A stretch of 64,000 nt of DNA from Serratia silvae (GTDB taxonomy: Bacteria > Pseudomonadota > Gammaproteobacteria > Enterobacterales > Enterobacteriaceae): NCBI RefSeq assembly GCF_023282985.1, contig NZ_JAGQDC010000016.1, positions 62,001 to 126,000 of the forward strand. The letters run 5' to 3'. Position 1 is the first letter of the stretch. Each line of letters begins with the position of its first letter. This document shows, piece after piece, positions 11,618 to 23,258 of this stretch. The notes under the pieces were generated by a model. The model was not told the DNA's origin, did no database searches, and was given only the letters and a program-made list of their open reading frames with translations. Position numbers and translations under genes: made by a program.

Positions 11618-11911
11618 TTAGCGCGGTAAAGTGATCTTGCGCTCTTTCGACGGGCGGTAAAGAATAAGCGTACTGCCGATCACTTGCACATTGCAGGCAC
11701 CCGTTTCACGCACAATAGCGTCGGCGATCAGGGCTTTGGTTTCGCGATCTTCGGCAGCAATTTTTACCTTGATCAGCTCGTGATGCTCCAGAGCCTGCTC
11801 AATTTCAGCCAGCACCCCTTCGGTGAGACCGTTATTACCCAGCATGACCACCGGTTTTAACGGATGTGCCAGGCCTTTCAGGTGTTGTTTTTGTTTATTA
11901 TTCAGATTCAT
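11618..11911 (-). CDS. yhbY: Ribosome-assembly RNA-binding protein YhbY
   Basis: 97-residue single CRM-domain protein associated with pre-50S particles. The conserved start LNNKQKQHLKGLAHPLKPVVMLGNNGLTEGV and the GNNG loop are present. Divergent from rlmE (144-base gap), the standard enterobacterial arrangement. Confidence 0.95.
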   Translation of the reverse strand: MNLNNKQKQHLKGLAHPLKPVVMLGNNGLTEGVLAEIEQALEHHELIKVKIAAEDRETKALIADAIVRETGACNVQVIGSTLILYRPSKERKITLPR

Positions 11912-12054
11912 TGTCTTTTTTGCTTAAGTTGGGATTGAAAACGGTACATTCTACCGCCATCTCATGTGTATCACCAAATCGGTCTGCACCGAATTGAGTT
12001 TACGTGAGAAGCGAACCTGGCATGAGACTCTTTTTAGGATAGTTGGAATACTCG

Positions 12055-12684
12055 ATGGCAAATAAAAAGCGTTCGGCCAGTTCCAGTCGCTGGCTCCAAG
12101 AACACTTTAGCGATAAATATGTGCTGCAGGCGCAGAAAAAAGGGCTGCGCTCGCGCGCCTGGTTTAAACTTGATGAAATACAGCAAAGTGACAAACTGTT
12201 CAAGCCGGGTATGACGGTCGTTGATTTGGGGGCTGCACCGGGCGGCTGGTCGCAATATGTAGTAACCCAGATTGGTGGTAACGGGCGTATCATTGCCTGT
12301 GATATTTTGCCAATGGATCCCATCGTTGGCGTCGATTTCCTTCAGGGCGATTTTCGTGATGAACTGGTTCTCAAGGCGCTGTTGGAACGTGTAGGTGATA
12401 GTAAGGTTCAGGTAGTCATGTCTGACATGGCCCCGAATATGAGCGGCACCCCGGCGGTCGATATCCCAAGATCGATGTATCTGGTGGAATTAGCACTGGA
12501 AATGTGTCGTGATGTTCTCGCACCAGGCGGTAGTTTCCTGGTGAAGGTGTTCCAGGGAGATGGCTTTGACGAGTACCTACGGGAAATTCGCTCCCTGTTT
12601 ACGAAGGTTAAGATTCGTAAGCCAGACGCTTCTCGCGCACGTTCGCGTGAAGTGTACATTGTAGCGACAGGGCGGAAACTGTAG
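12055..12684 (+). CDS. rlmE: 23S rRNA (uridine2552-2'-O)-methyltransferase
   Basis: RlmE (RrmJ/FtsJ) methylates U2552 in the A loop of 23S rRNA with S-adenosylmethionine. 209 residues from ATG 12055 ([13 protein letters not shown]), matching E. coli. The AdoMet site is [14 protein letters not shown] (about 58-71). The catalytic K-D-K-E tetrad is visible: Lys in RAWFKL, Asp in MSDMAPN, Lys in LVKVFQG, Glu in SREVYIV. Cotranscribed with ftsH. Confidence 0.97.
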   Translation: MANKKRSASSSRWLQEHFSDKYVLQAQKKGLRSRAWFKLDEIQQSDKLFKPGMTVVDLGAAPGGWSQYVVTQIGGNGRIIACDILPMDPIVGVDFLQGDFRDELVLKALLERVGDSKVQVVMSDMAPNMSGTPAVDIPRSMYLVELALEMCRDVLAPGGSFLVKVFQGDGFDEYLREIRSLFTKVKIRKPDASRARSREVYIVATGRKL

Positions 12685-12740
12685 TACCCTAACGCTGTTT
12701 GTTAACACAGTTGTAATATGAGGTTAATCCCTTGAGTGAC

Positions 12741-14672
12741 ATGGCGAAAAACCTAATTCTCTGGCTAGTCATCGCGGTCGTGTTGATGTCGGTATTCCAG
12801 AGCTTTGGGCCCAGCGAGTCTAATGGCCGTAGGGTAGATTACTCTACCTTCATGACCGAACTGACCCAAGATCAGATCCGTGAAGCGCGCATTAATGGGC
12901 GTGAAATAAACGTTGTCCGTAAAGACAGCAACAAGTACACCACTTACATTCCGGTCAACGATCCGAAGTTGCTGGATACGTTGTTAACCAAAAACGTTAA
13001 AGTTGTTGGTGAGCCGCCGGAAGAACCAAGTTTGCTGGCTTCCATCTTTATTTCCTGGTTCCCGATGCTGTTGCTGATTGGGGTCTGGATCTTCTTTATG
13101 CGGCAAATGCAGGGCGGCGGCGGCAAGGGCGCGATGTCCTTCGGCAAGAGCAAGGCCCGTATGCTGACGGAAGACCAGATTAAAACCACTTTTGCCGACG
13201 TTGCAGGCTGTGACGAAGCAAAAGAAGAGGTAAGTGAACTGGTCGACTACCTGCGCGAACCGAGCCGTTTCCAGAAACTGGGCGGTAAGATCCCGAAAGG
13301 CGTGCTGATGGTTGGCCCTCCGGGTACCGGTAAAACCCTGCTGGCGAAAGCCATTGCCGGCGAGGCGAAAGTCCCGTTCTTCACCATTTCCGGTTCTGAC
13401 TTCGTCGAAATGTTCGTCGGTGTGGGTGCATCCCGCGTCCGTGACATGTTCGAACAGGCCAAGAAAGCGGCACCGTGCATCATCTTTATCGATGAAATCG
13501 ACGCCGTAGGTCGCCAACGTGGCGCAGGTCTGGGCGGTGGTCACGATGAACGTGAGCAAACGCTGAACCAGATGCTGGTTGAGATGGACGGCTTTGAAGG
13601 CAACGAAGGTATTATCGTCATCGCGGCAACCAACCGTCCTGACGTCCTGGACCCGGCATTACTGCGTCCAGGCCGTTTCGACCGCCAAGTGGTGGTTGGG
13701 CTGCCAGACGTGCGTGGCCGTGAGCAAATCCTGAAGGTGCACTCACGTCGTGTACCGTTGGCGCCAGATGTTGATGCTTCTGTGCTTGCACGTGGTACTC
13801 CAGGCTTCTCCGGTGCGGATTTGGCCAACCTGGTCAACGAAGCGGCCCTGTTCGCAGCACGTGGCAGCAAGCGTGTGGTGTCGATGGTGGAATTCGAAAA
13901 AGCCAAAGACAAGATCATGATGGGTGCGGAACGTCGCTCCATGGTGATGACGGAAGCACAGAAAGAATCGACCGCCTATCACGAAGCGGGCCACGCCATC
14001 ATTGGCCGCCTGGTTCCTGAGCATGACCCGGTGCATAAAGTCACGATTATTCCTCGTGGCCGTGCGCTCGGCGTGACCTTCTTCCTGCCGGAAGGGGATG
14101 CGATCAGCGCCAGCCGTCAGAAGCTGGAAAGCCAAATCTCCACCCTGTACGGTGGCCGTCTGGCAGAAGAAATTATTTACGGGCCGGAAAAAGTCTCTAC
14201 CGGTGCATCGAACGACATTAAAGTCGCTACTTCGATCGCCCGCAACATGGTGACCCAATGGGGCTTCTCTGAGAAGCTGGGGCCATTGCTGTATGCGGAA
14301 GAAGAGGGCGAGGTGTTCTTGGGCCGTTCCGTAGCCAAGGCGAAACACATGTCGGACGAAACCGCACGTATCATCGACCAGGAAGTCAAATCCCTGATTG
14401 AGCGCAACTACATCCGCGCACGTGCGTTGCTGATGGAAAACATGGACATCCTGCATTCGATGAAAGATGCACTGATGAAATATGAAACCATCGATGCACC
14501 GCAGATCGACGACCTGATGAACCGTAAAGATGTGCGTCCGCCAGCTGGTTGGGACGACGTGGCGAAAAGCAACAACTCCGACAACGGTGGCACACCAAAA
14601 GCGCCAACGCCGGTAGATGAGCCGCGTACGCCAAACCCAGGCAACACCATGTCTGAACAGCTCGACAAGTAA
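12741..14672 (+). CDS. ftsH: ATP-dependent zinc metalloprotease FtsH
   Basis: Membrane AAA+ protease that degrades sigma-32, LpxC and damaged membrane proteins. About 643 residues. Two transmembrane helices (about 2-22 and 95-118) bracket a periplasmic domain. The AAA module has [17 protein letters not shown] and the second region of homology ending RPGRFDR; the protease has HEAGH. The C-terminal tail is proline/asparagine-rich. ATG 12741 is the annotated start in relatives; TTG 12732 (three extra residues) is better spaced from TGAGG and may be used. Confidence 0.97.
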   Translation: MAKNLILWLVIAVVLMSVFQSFGPSESNGRRVDYSTFMTELTQDQIREARINGREINVVRKDSNKYTTYIPVNDPKLLDTLLTKNVKVVGEPPEEPSLLASIFISWFPMLLLIGVWIFFMRQMQGGGGKGAMSFGKSKARMLTEDQIKTTFADVAGCDEAKEEVSELVDYLREPSRFQKLGGKIPKGVLMVGPPGTGKTLLAKAIAGEAKVPFFTISGSDFVEMFVGVGASRVRDMFEQAKKAAPCIIFIDEIDAVGRQRGAGLGGGHDEREQTLNQMLVEMDGFEGNEGIIVIAATNRPDVLDPALLRPGRFDRQVVVGLPDVRGREQILKVHSRRVPLAPDVDASVLARGTPGFSGADLANLVNEAALFAARGSKRVVSMVEFEKAKDKIMMGAERRSMVMTEAQKESTAYHEAGHAIIGRLVPEHDPVHKVTIIPRGRALGVTFFLPEGDAISASRQKLESQISTLYGGRLAEEIIYGPEKVSTGASNDIKVATSIARNMVTQWGFSEKLGPLLYAEEEGEVFLGRSVAKAKHMSDETARIIDQEVKSLIERNYIRARALLMENMDILHSMKDALMKYETIDAPQIDDLMNRKDVRPPAGWDDVAKSNNSDNGGTPKAPTPVDEPRTPNPGNTMSEQLDK

Positions 14673-14692
14673 CATCGGCTGTAGCGTAAAAT

Positions 14693-14720
14693 AAAACCCC
14701 GGCCAGCCGGGGTTTTTTGT
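14693..14720 (+). terminator. Rho-independent terminator of ftsH
   Basis: Stem AAAACCCCGG/CCGGGGTTTT with CCAG loop and a T-run. Separates rlmE-ftsH from folP-glmM. Confidence 0.93.
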
Positions 14721-14811
14721 TTGCTGGCGGAAAATTGCGACCTCTCCTGGGTGAGAGGGGCGGGATCCACTCCAGGCAACAGAGTAGTATTGACTCCAAG
14801 GTAGATTAATC

Positions 14812-15645
14812 ATGCAGTTAACCGTGCGCGACCAAATCCTCGATCTCAACCACCCTCGGGTGATGGGGATCCTCAACGTTACCCCAGACTCCTTTTCTGA
14901 CGGCGGACGGCATAATTCGCTGAATGATGCCCTGCTACACGCGCACGCGCTGATTTCGGCGGGTGCTACGATGATTGATGTGGGGGGCGAATCCACGCGT
15001 CCGGGCGCTGCCGAGGTCAGTGAAGAGGAAGAGATTGAGCGCGTCGTGCCGGTTGTAGAAGCCTTGGCGCAGCGGTTTGAGATTTTTATCTCGGTGGATA
15101 CCTCAAAAGCGGGCGTGATCCGCGAATCCGCCAAAGCCGGCGCGCATCTGATCAACGACGTTCGCTCATTGCAGGAGCCTGGTGCGCTGCAGGCCGCCGC
15201 CGAAAGCGGTCTACCGGTCTGCCTGATGCACATGCAAGGTGAGCCGCGTACCATGCAGCAAGCACCGCATTACGATGACCTGATGGCGGACGTTAATGTG
15301 TTTTTCCAGCAGCATATCGACCGCTGTATTGCAGGCGGCATAGCAAAACAGAAATTGTTACTCGACCCAGGCTTCGGTTTCGGTAAGAATTTAGCGCATA
15401 ATTATCAGCTTCTGGCCCGATTGGCGGAATTTCATCACTTTGGTTTACCACTGTTGGTGGGGATGTCGCGTAAGTCGATGATTGGGCAACTATTGAATGT
15501 TCCACCTGAACAGCGGGTTATCGGCAGCGTTGCCTGTGCGGTGATTGCCGCGATGCAGGGGGCGCAGATAGTCAGAGTGCATGATGTCAAAGAAACCGTC
15601 GAGGCGATGCGTGTCGTCGAGGCAACACTTTCAGCTAAGGGATAG
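14812..15645 (+). CDS. folP: Dihydropteroate synthase
   Basis: Condenses p-aminobenzoate with hydroxymethyl-dihydropterin diphosphate in folate synthesis; target of sulfonamides. 277 residues, TIM barrel. Conserved signatures: [15 protein letters not shown] (about 17-31), [13 protein letters not shown] (about 53-65), LDPGFGFGK and GMSRKSMIG near the end. glmM starts 7 bases after the stop. Confidence 0.97.
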   Translation: MQLTVRDQILDLNHPRVMGILNVTPDSFSDGGRHNSLNDALLHAHALISAGATMIDVGGESTRPGAAEVSEEEEIERVVPVVEALAQRFEIFISVDTSKAGVIRESAKAGAHLINDVRSLQEPGALQAAAESGLPVCLMHMQGEPRTMQQAPHYDDLMADVNVFFQQHIDRCIAGGIAKQKLLLDPGFGFGKNLAHNYQLLARLAEFHHFGLPLLVGMSRKSMIGQLLNVPPEQRVIGSVACAVIAAMQGAQIVRVHDVKETVEAMRVVEATLSAKG

Positions 15646-15652
15646 TAGAGAC

Positions 15653-16990
15653 ATGAGCGAACGCAAATACTTTGGTACCGACGGCATTCGTGGCAAGGTG
15701 GGTGACAGCCCGATAACCCCAGAGTTCGTCCTCAAACTAGGTTGGGCGGCCGGCAAGGTATTGGCGCGTCATGGTTCCCGCAAAATCATCATCGGTAAAG
15801 ATACCCGTATCTCTGGCTATATGCTGGAGTCAGCGCTGGAGGCCGGTTTAGCGGCTGCGGGGCTGTCCGCTTCGTTTACCGGCCCGATGCCAACCCCTGC
15901 GGTGGCTTATCTGACCCGAACTTTCCGTGCGGAAGCTGGGATCGTGATTTCTGCCTCGCATAACCCGTTTTACGATAACGGCATCAAATTCTTCTCCATT
16001 GACGGTGCCAAACTGCCAGATGACGTTGAAGAAGCGATTGAAGCAGAAATGGAAAAACCGCTGACCTGCGTCGAATCTGCCGAGCTGGGTAAAGCCAGCC
16101 GTATTGTCGATGCCGCCGGGCGCTATATCGAATTCTGTAAAGGCACCTTCCCGAGCGAACTGAGCTTGAACGGGCTGAAGATTGTGGTGGACTGCGCCAA
16201 CGGTGCTACCTATCACATTGCCCCAAGCGTTTTGCGTGAGCTGGGTGCTACGGTGATCGCTATCGGCTGTGAGCCGGATGGCATGAACATCAACGAAGAG
16301 TGTGGCGCTACCGATGTACGTCAACTGCAGGCGCGCGTGCTGGAAGAGCAGGCACACGTTGGCCTGGCCTTTGATGGCGATGGCGACCGCGTGATGATGG
16401 TGGATCACCTGGGTAACAAGGTCGACGGCGATCAGATCCTCTACATCATCGCTCGTGAAGGCCTGCGCCAGGGGCAACTGCGCGGCGGTGCCGTAGGTAC
16501 CCTGATGAGCAACATGGGCTTGGAGCTGGCACTGAAGCAGCTCGGTATCCCGTTTGCCCGTGCCAAGGTGGGAGACCGTTACGTACTGGAAAAACTGCAA
16601 GAGCTGGGCTGGCGCATTGGGGCGGAAAACTCCGGCCATGTGATCCTGCTGGACAAAACCACCACCGGGGACGGTATCGTCGCTGGCCTGCAAGTGTTGA
16701 CGGCAATCGTGCGGAATAACATGAGCCTGCACGACCTGTGCAGCGGCATGAAGTTACTGCCACAGATCCTGGTCAACGTGCGCTTTGTCGGTGAGCATAA
16801 CCCGCTGGAGTCAGAGGCGGTGTTGAAGGTCGCTGAGCAGGTCGAAGCCGAATTGGCCGGTCGTGGCCGCGTACTGCTGCGTAAATCGGGCACTGAACCG
16901 CTGATCCGCGTGATGGTGGAAGGCGAAGATGAACAGCAGGTTATCGCGTTGGCGCATCGTATCGCCGATGCGGTCAAGCTGGCAGGTTAA
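15653..16990 (+). CDS. glmM: Phosphoglucosamine mutase
   Basis: Converts glucosamine-6-phosphate to glucosamine-1-phosphate for peptidoglycan and LPS. 445 residues from ATG 15653, identical in length to E. coli GlmM. Active-site phosphoserine Ser102 (ISASHNP), metal loop DGDGDR (about 241-246), sugar-binding GAENSGH and phosphate-binding [15 protein letters not shown] are present. The 249-base gap to secG shows no gene. Confidence 0.97.
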   Translation: MSERKYFGTDGIRGKVGDSPITPEFVLKLGWAAGKVLARHGSRKIIIGKDTRISGYMLESALEAGLAAAGLSASFTGPMPTPAVAYLTRTFRAEAGIVISASHNPFYDNGIKFFSIDGAKLPDDVEEAIEAEMEKPLTCVESAELGKASRIVDAAGRYIEFCKGTFPSELSLNGLKIVVDCANGATYHIAPSVLRELGATVIAIGCEPDGMNINEECGATDVRQLQARVLEEQAHVGLAFDGDGDRVMMVDHLGNKVDGDQILYIIAREGLRQGQLRGGAVGTLMSNMGLELALKQLGIPFARAKVGDRYVLEKLQELGWRIGAENSGHVILLDKTTTGDGIVAGLQVLTAIVRNNMSLHDLCSGMKLLPQILVNVRFVGEHNPLESEAVLKVAEQVEAELAGRGRVLLRKSGTEPLIRVMVEGEDEQQVIALAHRIADAVKLAG

Positions 16991-17239
16991 CACGCTGTTT
17001 TTACGCAGGTACGCTGTCAGTGCCTGCGTAATTTCCCGATTAGCCCTGCTTTTGCTGTTTTTTTCCGCAAACGCATCGGTGGTTGCAAATTGCCCTTGCG
17101 CGCTTTGATGGCTTTGGTTAGTATTCACACCCGCTTCAGTGGGCTGTTTTAGTGACACGCCACGCCTTCTTTAGTTTGGAAGCATCTGGGGTGAGAAGCA
17201 TTTGGCACGCGGTGAACCCGCAAGGATACAGGTACCACT

Positions 17240-17575
17240 ATGTACGAAGCTCTTCTGGTAATTTTCTTGCTGATATCGATCGGGCTAGTCGCTCTGATTA
17301 TGCTACAGCAAGGTAAAGGCGCTGATATGGGAGCCTCATTCGGAGCAGGTGCTTCTGGCACGTTCTTCGGATCGACCGGTTCAGGCAACTTTATGACCCG
17401 CATGACGGCTGTTCTGGCGACGCTGTTTTTCGTCATCAGTCTGATCCTGGGCAACCTGAGCACCAATCAGGGCAAGAAAGGCAGCGAGTGGGAAAACCTG
17501 GGTCAGCCAGCGCAAACTGAGCAGACTAGCACTCCGGCAGCACCAGCTAAACCGGTCAGTGACATCCCGCAGTAA
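17240..17575 (+). CDS. secG: Preprotein translocase subunit SecG
   Basis: 111-residue inner-membrane accessory subunit of SecYEG. Two transmembrane segments (about 2-22 and 52-73) flank the conserved LQQGKGADMGASFGAGASGTFFGSTG cytoplasmic stretch, whose first half is around residues 25-40. The C-terminus is Ala/Pro-rich. Followed, as in E. coli, by tRNA-Leu(GAG). Confidence 0.96.
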   Translation: MYEALLVIFLLISIGLVALIMLQQGKGADMGASFGAGASGTFFGSTGSGNFMTRMTAVLATLFFVISLILGNLSTNQGKKGSEWENLGQPAQTEQTSTPAAPAKPVSDIPQ

Positions 17576-17644
17576 GCCGCTGAAAAGTTTTAAAACGGTT
17601 GTTTTTGACCTCAATAGAAACAGCCGTGAGCAGTAAAAATCAGT

Positions 17645-17731
17645 ACCGAGGTGGTGGAATTGGTAGACACGCTACCTTGAGGTGGTAGTGCCCTAACGGG
17701 CTTGTGGGTTCGAGTCCCATCCTCGGTACCA
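17645..17731 (+). tRNA. leuU: tRNA-Leu (anticodon GAG)
   Basis: 87 nt with encoded CCA. Acceptor stem ACCGAGG/CCTCGGT, anticodon stem CTACC/GGTAG around loop TTGAGGT, long class II variable arm, TPsiC arm with GTTCGAG. Same position (after secG) as leuU of E. coli. Confidence 0.97.
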
Positions 17732-17791
17732 AATCCCAGAGATAACTTGTGTTTTAGCAATTATCGGCGTAATATTTGCCACGTTTTCGGA

Positions 17792-17868
<77 letters not shown>

Positions 17869-17999
17869 CTTTCCTTTAAGTGTTTATTTTCAAATACACT
17901 TTCGATTGAATTCCGCTTTTCTCGATCAACATTTGAAAATGGCACTTGCTAGAAAGTTGCACCGAAGCCGCTTTGCGGCAAACAGGGTCCAGTTGCATA

Positions 18000-18026
18000 A
18001 AGCCCCGAATTTTCGGGGTTTTTTGT
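18000..18026 (+). terminator. Terminator between metY and rimP
   Basis: Stem AAGCCCCGAA/TTCGGGGTTT followed by TTTTG. In E. coli comparable partial terminators separate metY from the rimP-nusA-infB operon. The remaining leader (17869-18084) has no credible gene. Confidence 0.85.
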
Positions 18027-18084
18027 TATTTGGCAACAGAATCACTGGGCTATTAGGCCCTTTTTTTATGTCTTGGGGGTGGGC

Positions 18085-18537
18085 TTGTCCACATTAGAGC
18101 AAAAATTAACAGAGATGCTTTCCGCACCGGTAGAGGCGTTGGGCTTTGAGCTCGTAGGCATCGAATTTATTCGGGCGCGCCAATCGACACTACGCATCTA
18201 TATTGATAGTGACAACGGAATCAATGTTGATGATTGCGCTGATGTCAGCCACCAGGTCAGCGCTGTACTGGACGTCGAAGATCCGATCACGGTCGCTTAT
18301 AACCTGGAAGTCTCCTCTCCTGGCCTTGAGCGCCCTATGTTCACCGCGGAACACTATCAACGTTTTCTCGGTGAAGAAGTCAGCGTTGTTCTGCGTATGG
18401 CGATACAAAACCGCCGCAAATGGCAGGGCATCATCAAGTCTGTAGAAGGCGAGATGATCACGGTTACTGTGGATGGGAAAGATGAAGTGTTCGCGCTGAG
18501 TAATATTCAGAAAGCGAACCTGGTACCCCACTTTTAA
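18085..18537 (+). CDS. rimP: Ribosome maturation factor RimP
   Basis: 150-residue factor needed for 30S maturation. TTG 18085 ([10 protein letters not shown]...) was chosen because it gives the E. coli length and is preceded by GGGGGTGGG. Two domains: alpha/beta fold (1-83, [12 protein letters not shown]...LRIYID) and SH3-like (85-150, ending [15 protein letters not shown]). First gene of the nusA operon; 21 bases before nusA. Confidence 0.95.
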   Translation: MSTLEQKLTEMLSAPVEALGFELVGIEFIRARQSTLRIYIDSDNGINVDDCADVSHQVSAVLDVEDPITVAYNLEVSSPGLERPMFTAEHYQRFLGEEVSVVLRMAIQNRRKWQGIIKSVEGEMITVTVDGKDEVFALSNIQKANLVPHF

Positions 18538-18558
18538 AGTTTGGATGAGGCAACTAGG

Positions 18559-20067
18559 ATGAACAAAGAGATTCTGGCTGTTGTTGAAGCAGTTTCCAAT
18601 GAAAAATCCCTACCACGTGAGAAGATTTTCGAAGCCCTGGAAACCGCTTTAGCTACCGCCACCAAGAAGAAATATGAGCAGGAAATCGAGGTCCGTGTCA
18701 GCATTGACCGTAAGACTGGCGATTTCGACACCTTCCGCCGTTGGGTCGCCGTTGATGAAGTGACCCAGCCAACGCGTGAAATCACGCTGGAAGCTGCACA
18801 GTATGAAGATCCGTCTATAGAATTGGGCGGTTATATCGAAGATCAGATCGAATCTGTGACCTTTGACCGCATCACCACTCAGACGGCGAAGCAGGTTATC
18901 GTACAGAAAGTGCGTGAAGCCGAGCGCGCGATGGTGGTTGACGCCTTCCGTCAACACGAGGGTGAAATTGTCACCGGCGTGGTGAAAAAAGTTAACCGTG
19001 ACAGCATTGCGCTGGATCTGGGTAGCAACGCCGAAGCGGTCATTGGCCGTGAAGACATGCTGCCACGTGAAAACTTCCGCCCAGGTGATCGTATCCGTGG
19101 CGTACTATACGCGGTGCGTCCAGAAGCGCGCGGTGCGCAACTGTTCGTCAGCCGTTCCAGCCCGGATATGCTTAAAGAGCTGTTCCGCATTGAAGTGCCG
19201 GAAATTGGCGAAGAAGTGATTGAGATTAAAGCGGCAGCCCGCGATCCTGGCTCCCGTGCGAAAATTGCCGTGAAAACCAACGACAAACGTATCGACCCGG
19301 TCGGTGCTTGTGTTGGTATGCGTGGTGCCCGCGTCCAGGCCGTTTCGAGCGAGCTTGGCGGGGAACGTATTGATATCATCCTGTGGGATGATAACCCTGC
19401 ACAGTTCGTCATTAACGCCATGGCCCCGGCAGATGTTGCCTCGATCGTGGTGGATGAAGACCGGTGCACGATGGACATCGCCGTTGAAGCCAGCAACCTG
19501 GCACAGGCGATCGGCCGTAATGGCCAAAACGTGCGTTTAGCTTCCCAACTGTTGAAACAGCATCGTGATGATGATCGCTGGGAACTGAACGTGATGACGG
19601 CGGACGATCTGCAGGCCAAGCATCAGGCCGAGGCTCATGCCGCCATTGATACCTTCACCAAGTATCTTGATATCGACGAAGATTTCGCCACCGTTCTGGT
19701 CGAAGAAGGCTTCTCTACTCTGGAAGAACTGGCTTACGTGCCAATCAAAGAGCTGCTGGAAATCGACGGTCTGGATGAAGATATGGTTGAAGCGTTGCGC
19801 GATCGCGCCAAAGCTGCATTGACCACGCTGGCCCTGGCACAGGAAGAAAGCCTGGGCGACCAAAAACCTGCTGATGATTTGCTCAACCTCCCGGGTCTTG
19901 AGCGCAGCATGGCCTTTAAACTGGCCGCGCGTGGGGTTTGTACGCTGGAAGATCTTGCCGAGCAGGGTGTTGACGATCTGGCTGATATTGAAGGGCTTAG
20001 CGATGAGCAAGCCGGCGAGCTGATTATGGCCGCACGTAATATCTGTTGGTTTGGCGACAACGCGTAA
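18559..20067 (+). CDS. nusA: Transcription termination/antitermination protein NusA
   Basis: Binds RNA polymerase and modulates pausing, termination and lambda N/rRNA antitermination. 502 residues from ATG 18559. N-terminal polymerase-binding domain (1-125), S1 domain (about 135-200, [16 protein letters not shown]), two KH domains (about 230-345, [14 protein letters not shown] and [13 protein letters not shown]), then two acidic C-terminal repeats (about 360-500). infB starts 23 bases after the stop. Confidence 0.97.
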   Translation: MNKEILAVVEAVSNEKSLPREKIFEALETALATATKKKYEQEIEVRVSIDRKTGDFDTFRRWVAVDEVTQPTREITLEAAQYEDPSIELGGYIEDQIESVTFDRITTQTAKQVIVQKVREAERAMVVDAFRQHEGEIVTGVVKKVNRDSIALDLGSNAEAVIGREDMLPRENFRPGDRIRGVLYAVRPEARGAQLFVSRSSPDMLKELFRIEVPEIGEEVIEIKAAARDPGSRAKIAVKTNDKRIDPVGACVGMRGARVQAVSSELGGERIDIILWDDNPAQFVINAMAPADVASIVVDEDRCTMDIAVEASNLAQAIGRNGQNVRLASQLLKQHRDDDRWELNVMTADDLQAKHQAEAHAAIDTFTKYLDIDEDFATVLVEEGFSTLEELAYVPIKELLEIDGLDEDMVEALRDRAKAALTTLALAQEESLGDQKPADDLLNLPGLERSMAFKLAARGVCTLEDLAEQGVDDLADIEGLSDEQAGELIMAARNICWFGDNA

Positions 20068-20090
20068 TAACTGTAGCAGGAAGGAACAGC

Positions 20091-22778
20091 ATGACGACAG
20101 ATGTAACCGTAAAATCGCTGGCAGCAGAGATACAGACACCGGTTGATCGCCTGGTACAGCAGTTTGCTGATGCAGGGATCAACAAGTCTGAGACCGACTC
20201 TGTGACACAGCACGAGAAAGAAACCTTACTGGCGCACCTGAACCGTGAACACGGTAGTGCGCCAGGCAAACTCACGTTGCAGCGCAAAACGCGCAGCACC
20301 TTGAATATTCCGAGCACCGGCGGTAAGAGTAAATCGGTGCAAATTGAGGTCCGCAAGAAACGCACTTATGTAAATCGCGATCCGCAGGAAGCCCAGCAGG
20401 CTGAAGCGGCTGAGCAGGCACAGCGTGAAGCGGAAGAGCAGGCAAGGCGCGAAGCGGAAGAGCTAGCGAAACGCGAAGCAGAAGCCAAGCGCGTTGCCGT
20501 TGAGCAAGCCAAACGTGAGGCCGCGGAGATTGCTAAGCGTAATTCAGCGGAAAAAGAAAAAGTGACCAATCAACATACCGACGAAATGACCAAGCCAGCT
20601 CAGGCAGAAAAAGCACGCCGTGAAGCCGAAGCCGCCGAACTGAAACGTAAAGCGGAAGAAGAAGTACGCCGTAAGGTTGAAGAAGACGCCAAACGCGTAG
20701 CGGAAGAAGCGCGCCGTATGGCCGAAGAAAACGGTGAGAAGTGGGCTGAAGCCGAAGCAGCAAGCGCTGCGGTTGAAACAGCTGACTACCACGTAACCAC
20801 CTCCGAGCACGCTCGTGCTGCCGAAGACGAAAACGACGCCAAAGTTGAAGGTGAGCGCCGTAGCCGTACTCGCGGTGGCAAAGCGACCAAACAGAAGAAA
20901 GGCAACAAGCTCTCCGAGTCTAAAGCAGACCGCGAAGAAGCTCGCACCATGACCCGTGGCGGTAAAGGCAAGCGTAAGCCAAGCACCCTGCAGCAGGGCT
21001 TTAACAAGCCAGCTCAGGTGGTGAACCGTGACGTGGTGATCGGCGAGACCATCACCGTTGCCGAACTGGCTAACAAGATGGCGGTAAAAGGTTCTCAGGT
21101 CATCAAAGCGATGATGAAGCTGGGCGCCATGGCCACCATCAACCAGGTCATCGACCAGGAAACCGCACAGCTGGTTGCTGAAGAGATGGGCCACAAAGTT
21201 ATCCTGCGTCGTGAGAACGAGCTGGAAGAAGCGCTGATGAGCGACCGTGACACTGGCGCTGGCGCCGAGTCTCGTGCGCCAGTCGTGACCATCATGGGTC
21301 ACGTTGACCACGGTAAAACCTCTCTGCTCGACTACATCCGCTCCACCAAGGTGGCAGTAGGCGAAGCTGGTGGTATTACTCAGCACATCGGTGCTTACCA
21401 CGTAGAAACCGAAAACGGCATGATCACCTTCCTGGATACCCCAGGCCACGCAGCGTTTACTTCAATGCGTGCACGTGGTGCTCAGGCGACTGACATCGTG
21501 GTTCTGGTGGTAGCAGCAGACGACGGCGTGATGCCACAAACCATCGAGGCCATTCAGCATGCTCAGGCGGCTAAAGTGCCATTGGTGGTTGCGGTTAACA
21601 AAATTGACAAGCCAGAAGCCGATCCAGACCGCGTTAAGCAAGAGCTGTCCCAGTATGGCGTTATGCCAGAAGAGTGGGGCGGTGAAGCTCAGTTTGTCCA
21701 CGTATCCGCGAAAGCCGGTACCGGTATCGACGAACTGTTGAACGCTATCCTGCTGCAGGCCGAAGTTCTCGAACTGAAAGCGGTTCGTAGCGGTATGGCG
21801 AGCGGTGTGGTTATCGAATCCTTCCTGGATAAAGGCCGTGGCCCAGTGGCTACCGTGCTGGTACAGGAAGGGACGCTGAACAAGGGCGATATCGTCCTGT
21901 GTGGCTTCGAGTATGGCCGTGTTCGTGCGATGCGTGACGAATTGGGCCGTGAAGTGACCTCTGCGGGTCCTTCTATCCCGGTTGAGATCCTGGGCCTGTC
22001 CAGCGTTCCTGCTGCGGGTGACGAAGCGACCGTAGTGCGTGACGAGAAGAAAGCACGTGAAGTTGCGCTGTACCGTCAAGGCAAGTTCCGCGAAGTTAAA
22101 CTGGCTCGCCAGCAGAAATCTAAACTGGAGAACATGTTCGCGAACATGACCGAAGGTGAAGTTTCTGAGCTGAACATCGTACTGAAAACCGACGTACAGG
22201 GTACCTGTGAAGCGATTTCCGATTCACTGCAGAAACTCTCTACCGACGAAGTGAAGGTGAAGATTGTGGGTTCTGGCGTAGGTGGTATCACCGAAACCGA
22301 CGCCACCCTGGCTGCGGCATCCAACGCCATCATTCTGGGCTTCAACGTGCGTGCGGATGCTTCAGCACGCCGCGTGATTGAAGCAGAAAGCCTGGATCTG
22401 CGTTATTACTCCGTGATCTATAACCTGATCGACGAAGTGAAGCAGGCGATGAGCGGTATGTTGGCGCCTGAGTACAAACAGCAGATCATCGGTCTGGCTG
22501 AAGTACGTGATGTGTTCAAATCACCTAAGTTTGGCGCTGTTGCCGGCTGTATGGTGACCGAAGGCAACATCAAGCGTCACAACCCAATCCGCGTGCTGCG
22601 TGACAACGTGGTTATCTATGAAGGCGAGCTGGAATCCCTGCGCCGCTTCAAAGATGACGTTAACGAAGTTCGTAACGGTATGGAATGTGGTATCGGCGTT
22701 AAGAACTACAACGACGTGCGCGTTGGCGACATGATCGAAGTGTTCGAAATCATCGAGATCCAGCGTACCATCGCTTAA
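20091..22778 (+). CDS. infB: Translation initiation factor IF-2
   Basis: GTPase that brings initiator tRNA to the 30S subunit. 895 residues from ATG 20091. N-terminal IF2N domain (1-50), then a long charged region of Ala/Glu/Arg repeats (about 100-270), a second IF2N-like domain (about 315-365), and the G domain with GHVDHGKT near 400, DTPGHAAF and NKID. Beta-barrel and C-terminal domains follow. E. coli makes shorter isoforms from internal starts; this could occur here but was not shown. Confidence 0.97.
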   Translation: MTTDVTVKSLAAEIQTPVDRLVQQFADAGINKSETDSVTQHEKETLLAHLNREHGSAPGKLTLQRKTRSTLNIPSTGGKSKSVQIEVRKKRTYVNRDPQEAQQAEAAEQAQREAEEQARREAEELAKREAEAKRVAVEQAKREAAEIAKRNSAEKEKVTNQHTDEMTKPAQAEKARREAEAAELKRKAEEEVRRKVEEDAKRVAEEARRMAEENGEKWAEAEAASAAVETADYHVTTSEHARAAEDENDAKVEGERRSRTRGGKATKQKKGNKLSESKADREEARTMTRGGKGKRKPSTLQQGFNKPAQVVNRDVVIGETITVAELANKMAVKGSQVIKAMMKLGAMATINQVIDQETAQLVAEEMGHKVILRRENELEEALMSDRDTGAGAESRAPVVTIMGHVDHGKTSLLDYIRSTKVAVGEAGGITQHIGAYHVETENGMITFLDTPGHAAFTSMRARGAQATDIVVLVVAADDGVMPQTIEAIQHAQAAKVPLVVAVNKIDKPEADPDRVKQELSQYGVMPEEWGGEAQFVHVSAKAGTGIDELLNAILLQAEVLELKAVRSGMASGVVIESFLDKGRGPVATVLVQEGTLNKGDIVLCGFEYGRVRAMRDELGREVTSAGPSIPVEILGLSSVPAAGDEATVVRDEKKAREVALYRQGKFREVKLARQQKSKLENMFANMTEGEVSELNIVLKTDVQGTCEAISDSLQKLSTDEVKVKIVGSGVGGITETDATLAAASNAIILGFNVRADASARRVIEAESLDLRYYSVIYNLIDEVKQAMSGMLAPEYKQQIIGLAEVRDVFKSPKFGAVAGCMVTEGNIKRHNPIRVLRDNVVIYEGELESLRRFKDDVNEVRNGMECGIGVKNYNDVRVGDMIEVFEIIEIQRTIA

Positions 22779-22847
22779 GCCTCGATAAACGCTTAAATCT
22801 GTTTTAGGGGGGCCTTGTGCCCCCCGATTTGTCTGGAGGATTTCCAA

Positions 22848-23258
22848 ATGGCAAAAGAATTCAGCCGCGGTCAACGCGTGGCACAAGAAATGCAAAAAGA
22901 GATTGCGATGATCTTGCAGCGTGAAGTCAAAGATCCGCGTGTCGGCATGGCTACCGTTTCAGGTGTTGAAGTGTCTCGCGATCTGGCTTACGCCAAAGTT
23001 TACGTCACCTTCCTGAACGTGCTGACCGAAAACCACGATCCGGATCTGGTGACCAACGGCATTAAAGCGTTGCAGGATGCCTCTGGCTATATCCGTACGC
23101 TGCTGGGCAAAGCGATGCGCCTGCGCGTAGTGCCGGAACTGACCTTTTCCTACGATAACTCACTGGTTGAAGGCATGCGCATGTCCAACCTGGTGACCAA
23201 CGTAGTGAAGAACGATGCCGACCGTCGCAATGCATCAGGCGATGAAGAGGAGGCTTAA
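22848..23258 (+). CDS. rbfA: Ribosome-binding factor RbfA
   Basis: 136-residue KH-fold protein that helps mature the 5' end of 16S rRNA; also cold-shock related. ATG 22848 follows TGGAGGA and gives the family length. The stop overlaps the truB start (TAATG), implying translational coupling. Confidence 0.96.
   Translation: MAKEFSRGQRVAQEMQKEIAMILQREVKDPRVGMATVSGVEVSRDLAYAKVYVTFLNVLTENHDPDLVTNGIKALQDASGYIRTLLGKAMRLRVVPELTFSYDNSLVEGMRMSNLVTNVVKNDADRRNASGDEEEA

Noticed and set aside
13743-15254. 503-codon minus-strand frame across ftsH and folP
   Set aside because: Lies antisense to two strongly conserved genes; its open length follows from their codon bias.
17017-17239. Possible small gene or RNA in the glmM-secG gap
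   Set aside because: No open frame with a ribosome site and no clear hairpin; treated as secG leader.
17906-18097. Small plus-strand frame between metY and rimP
   Set aside because: It runs through the terminator hairpin and into the rimP leader; no homology pattern.
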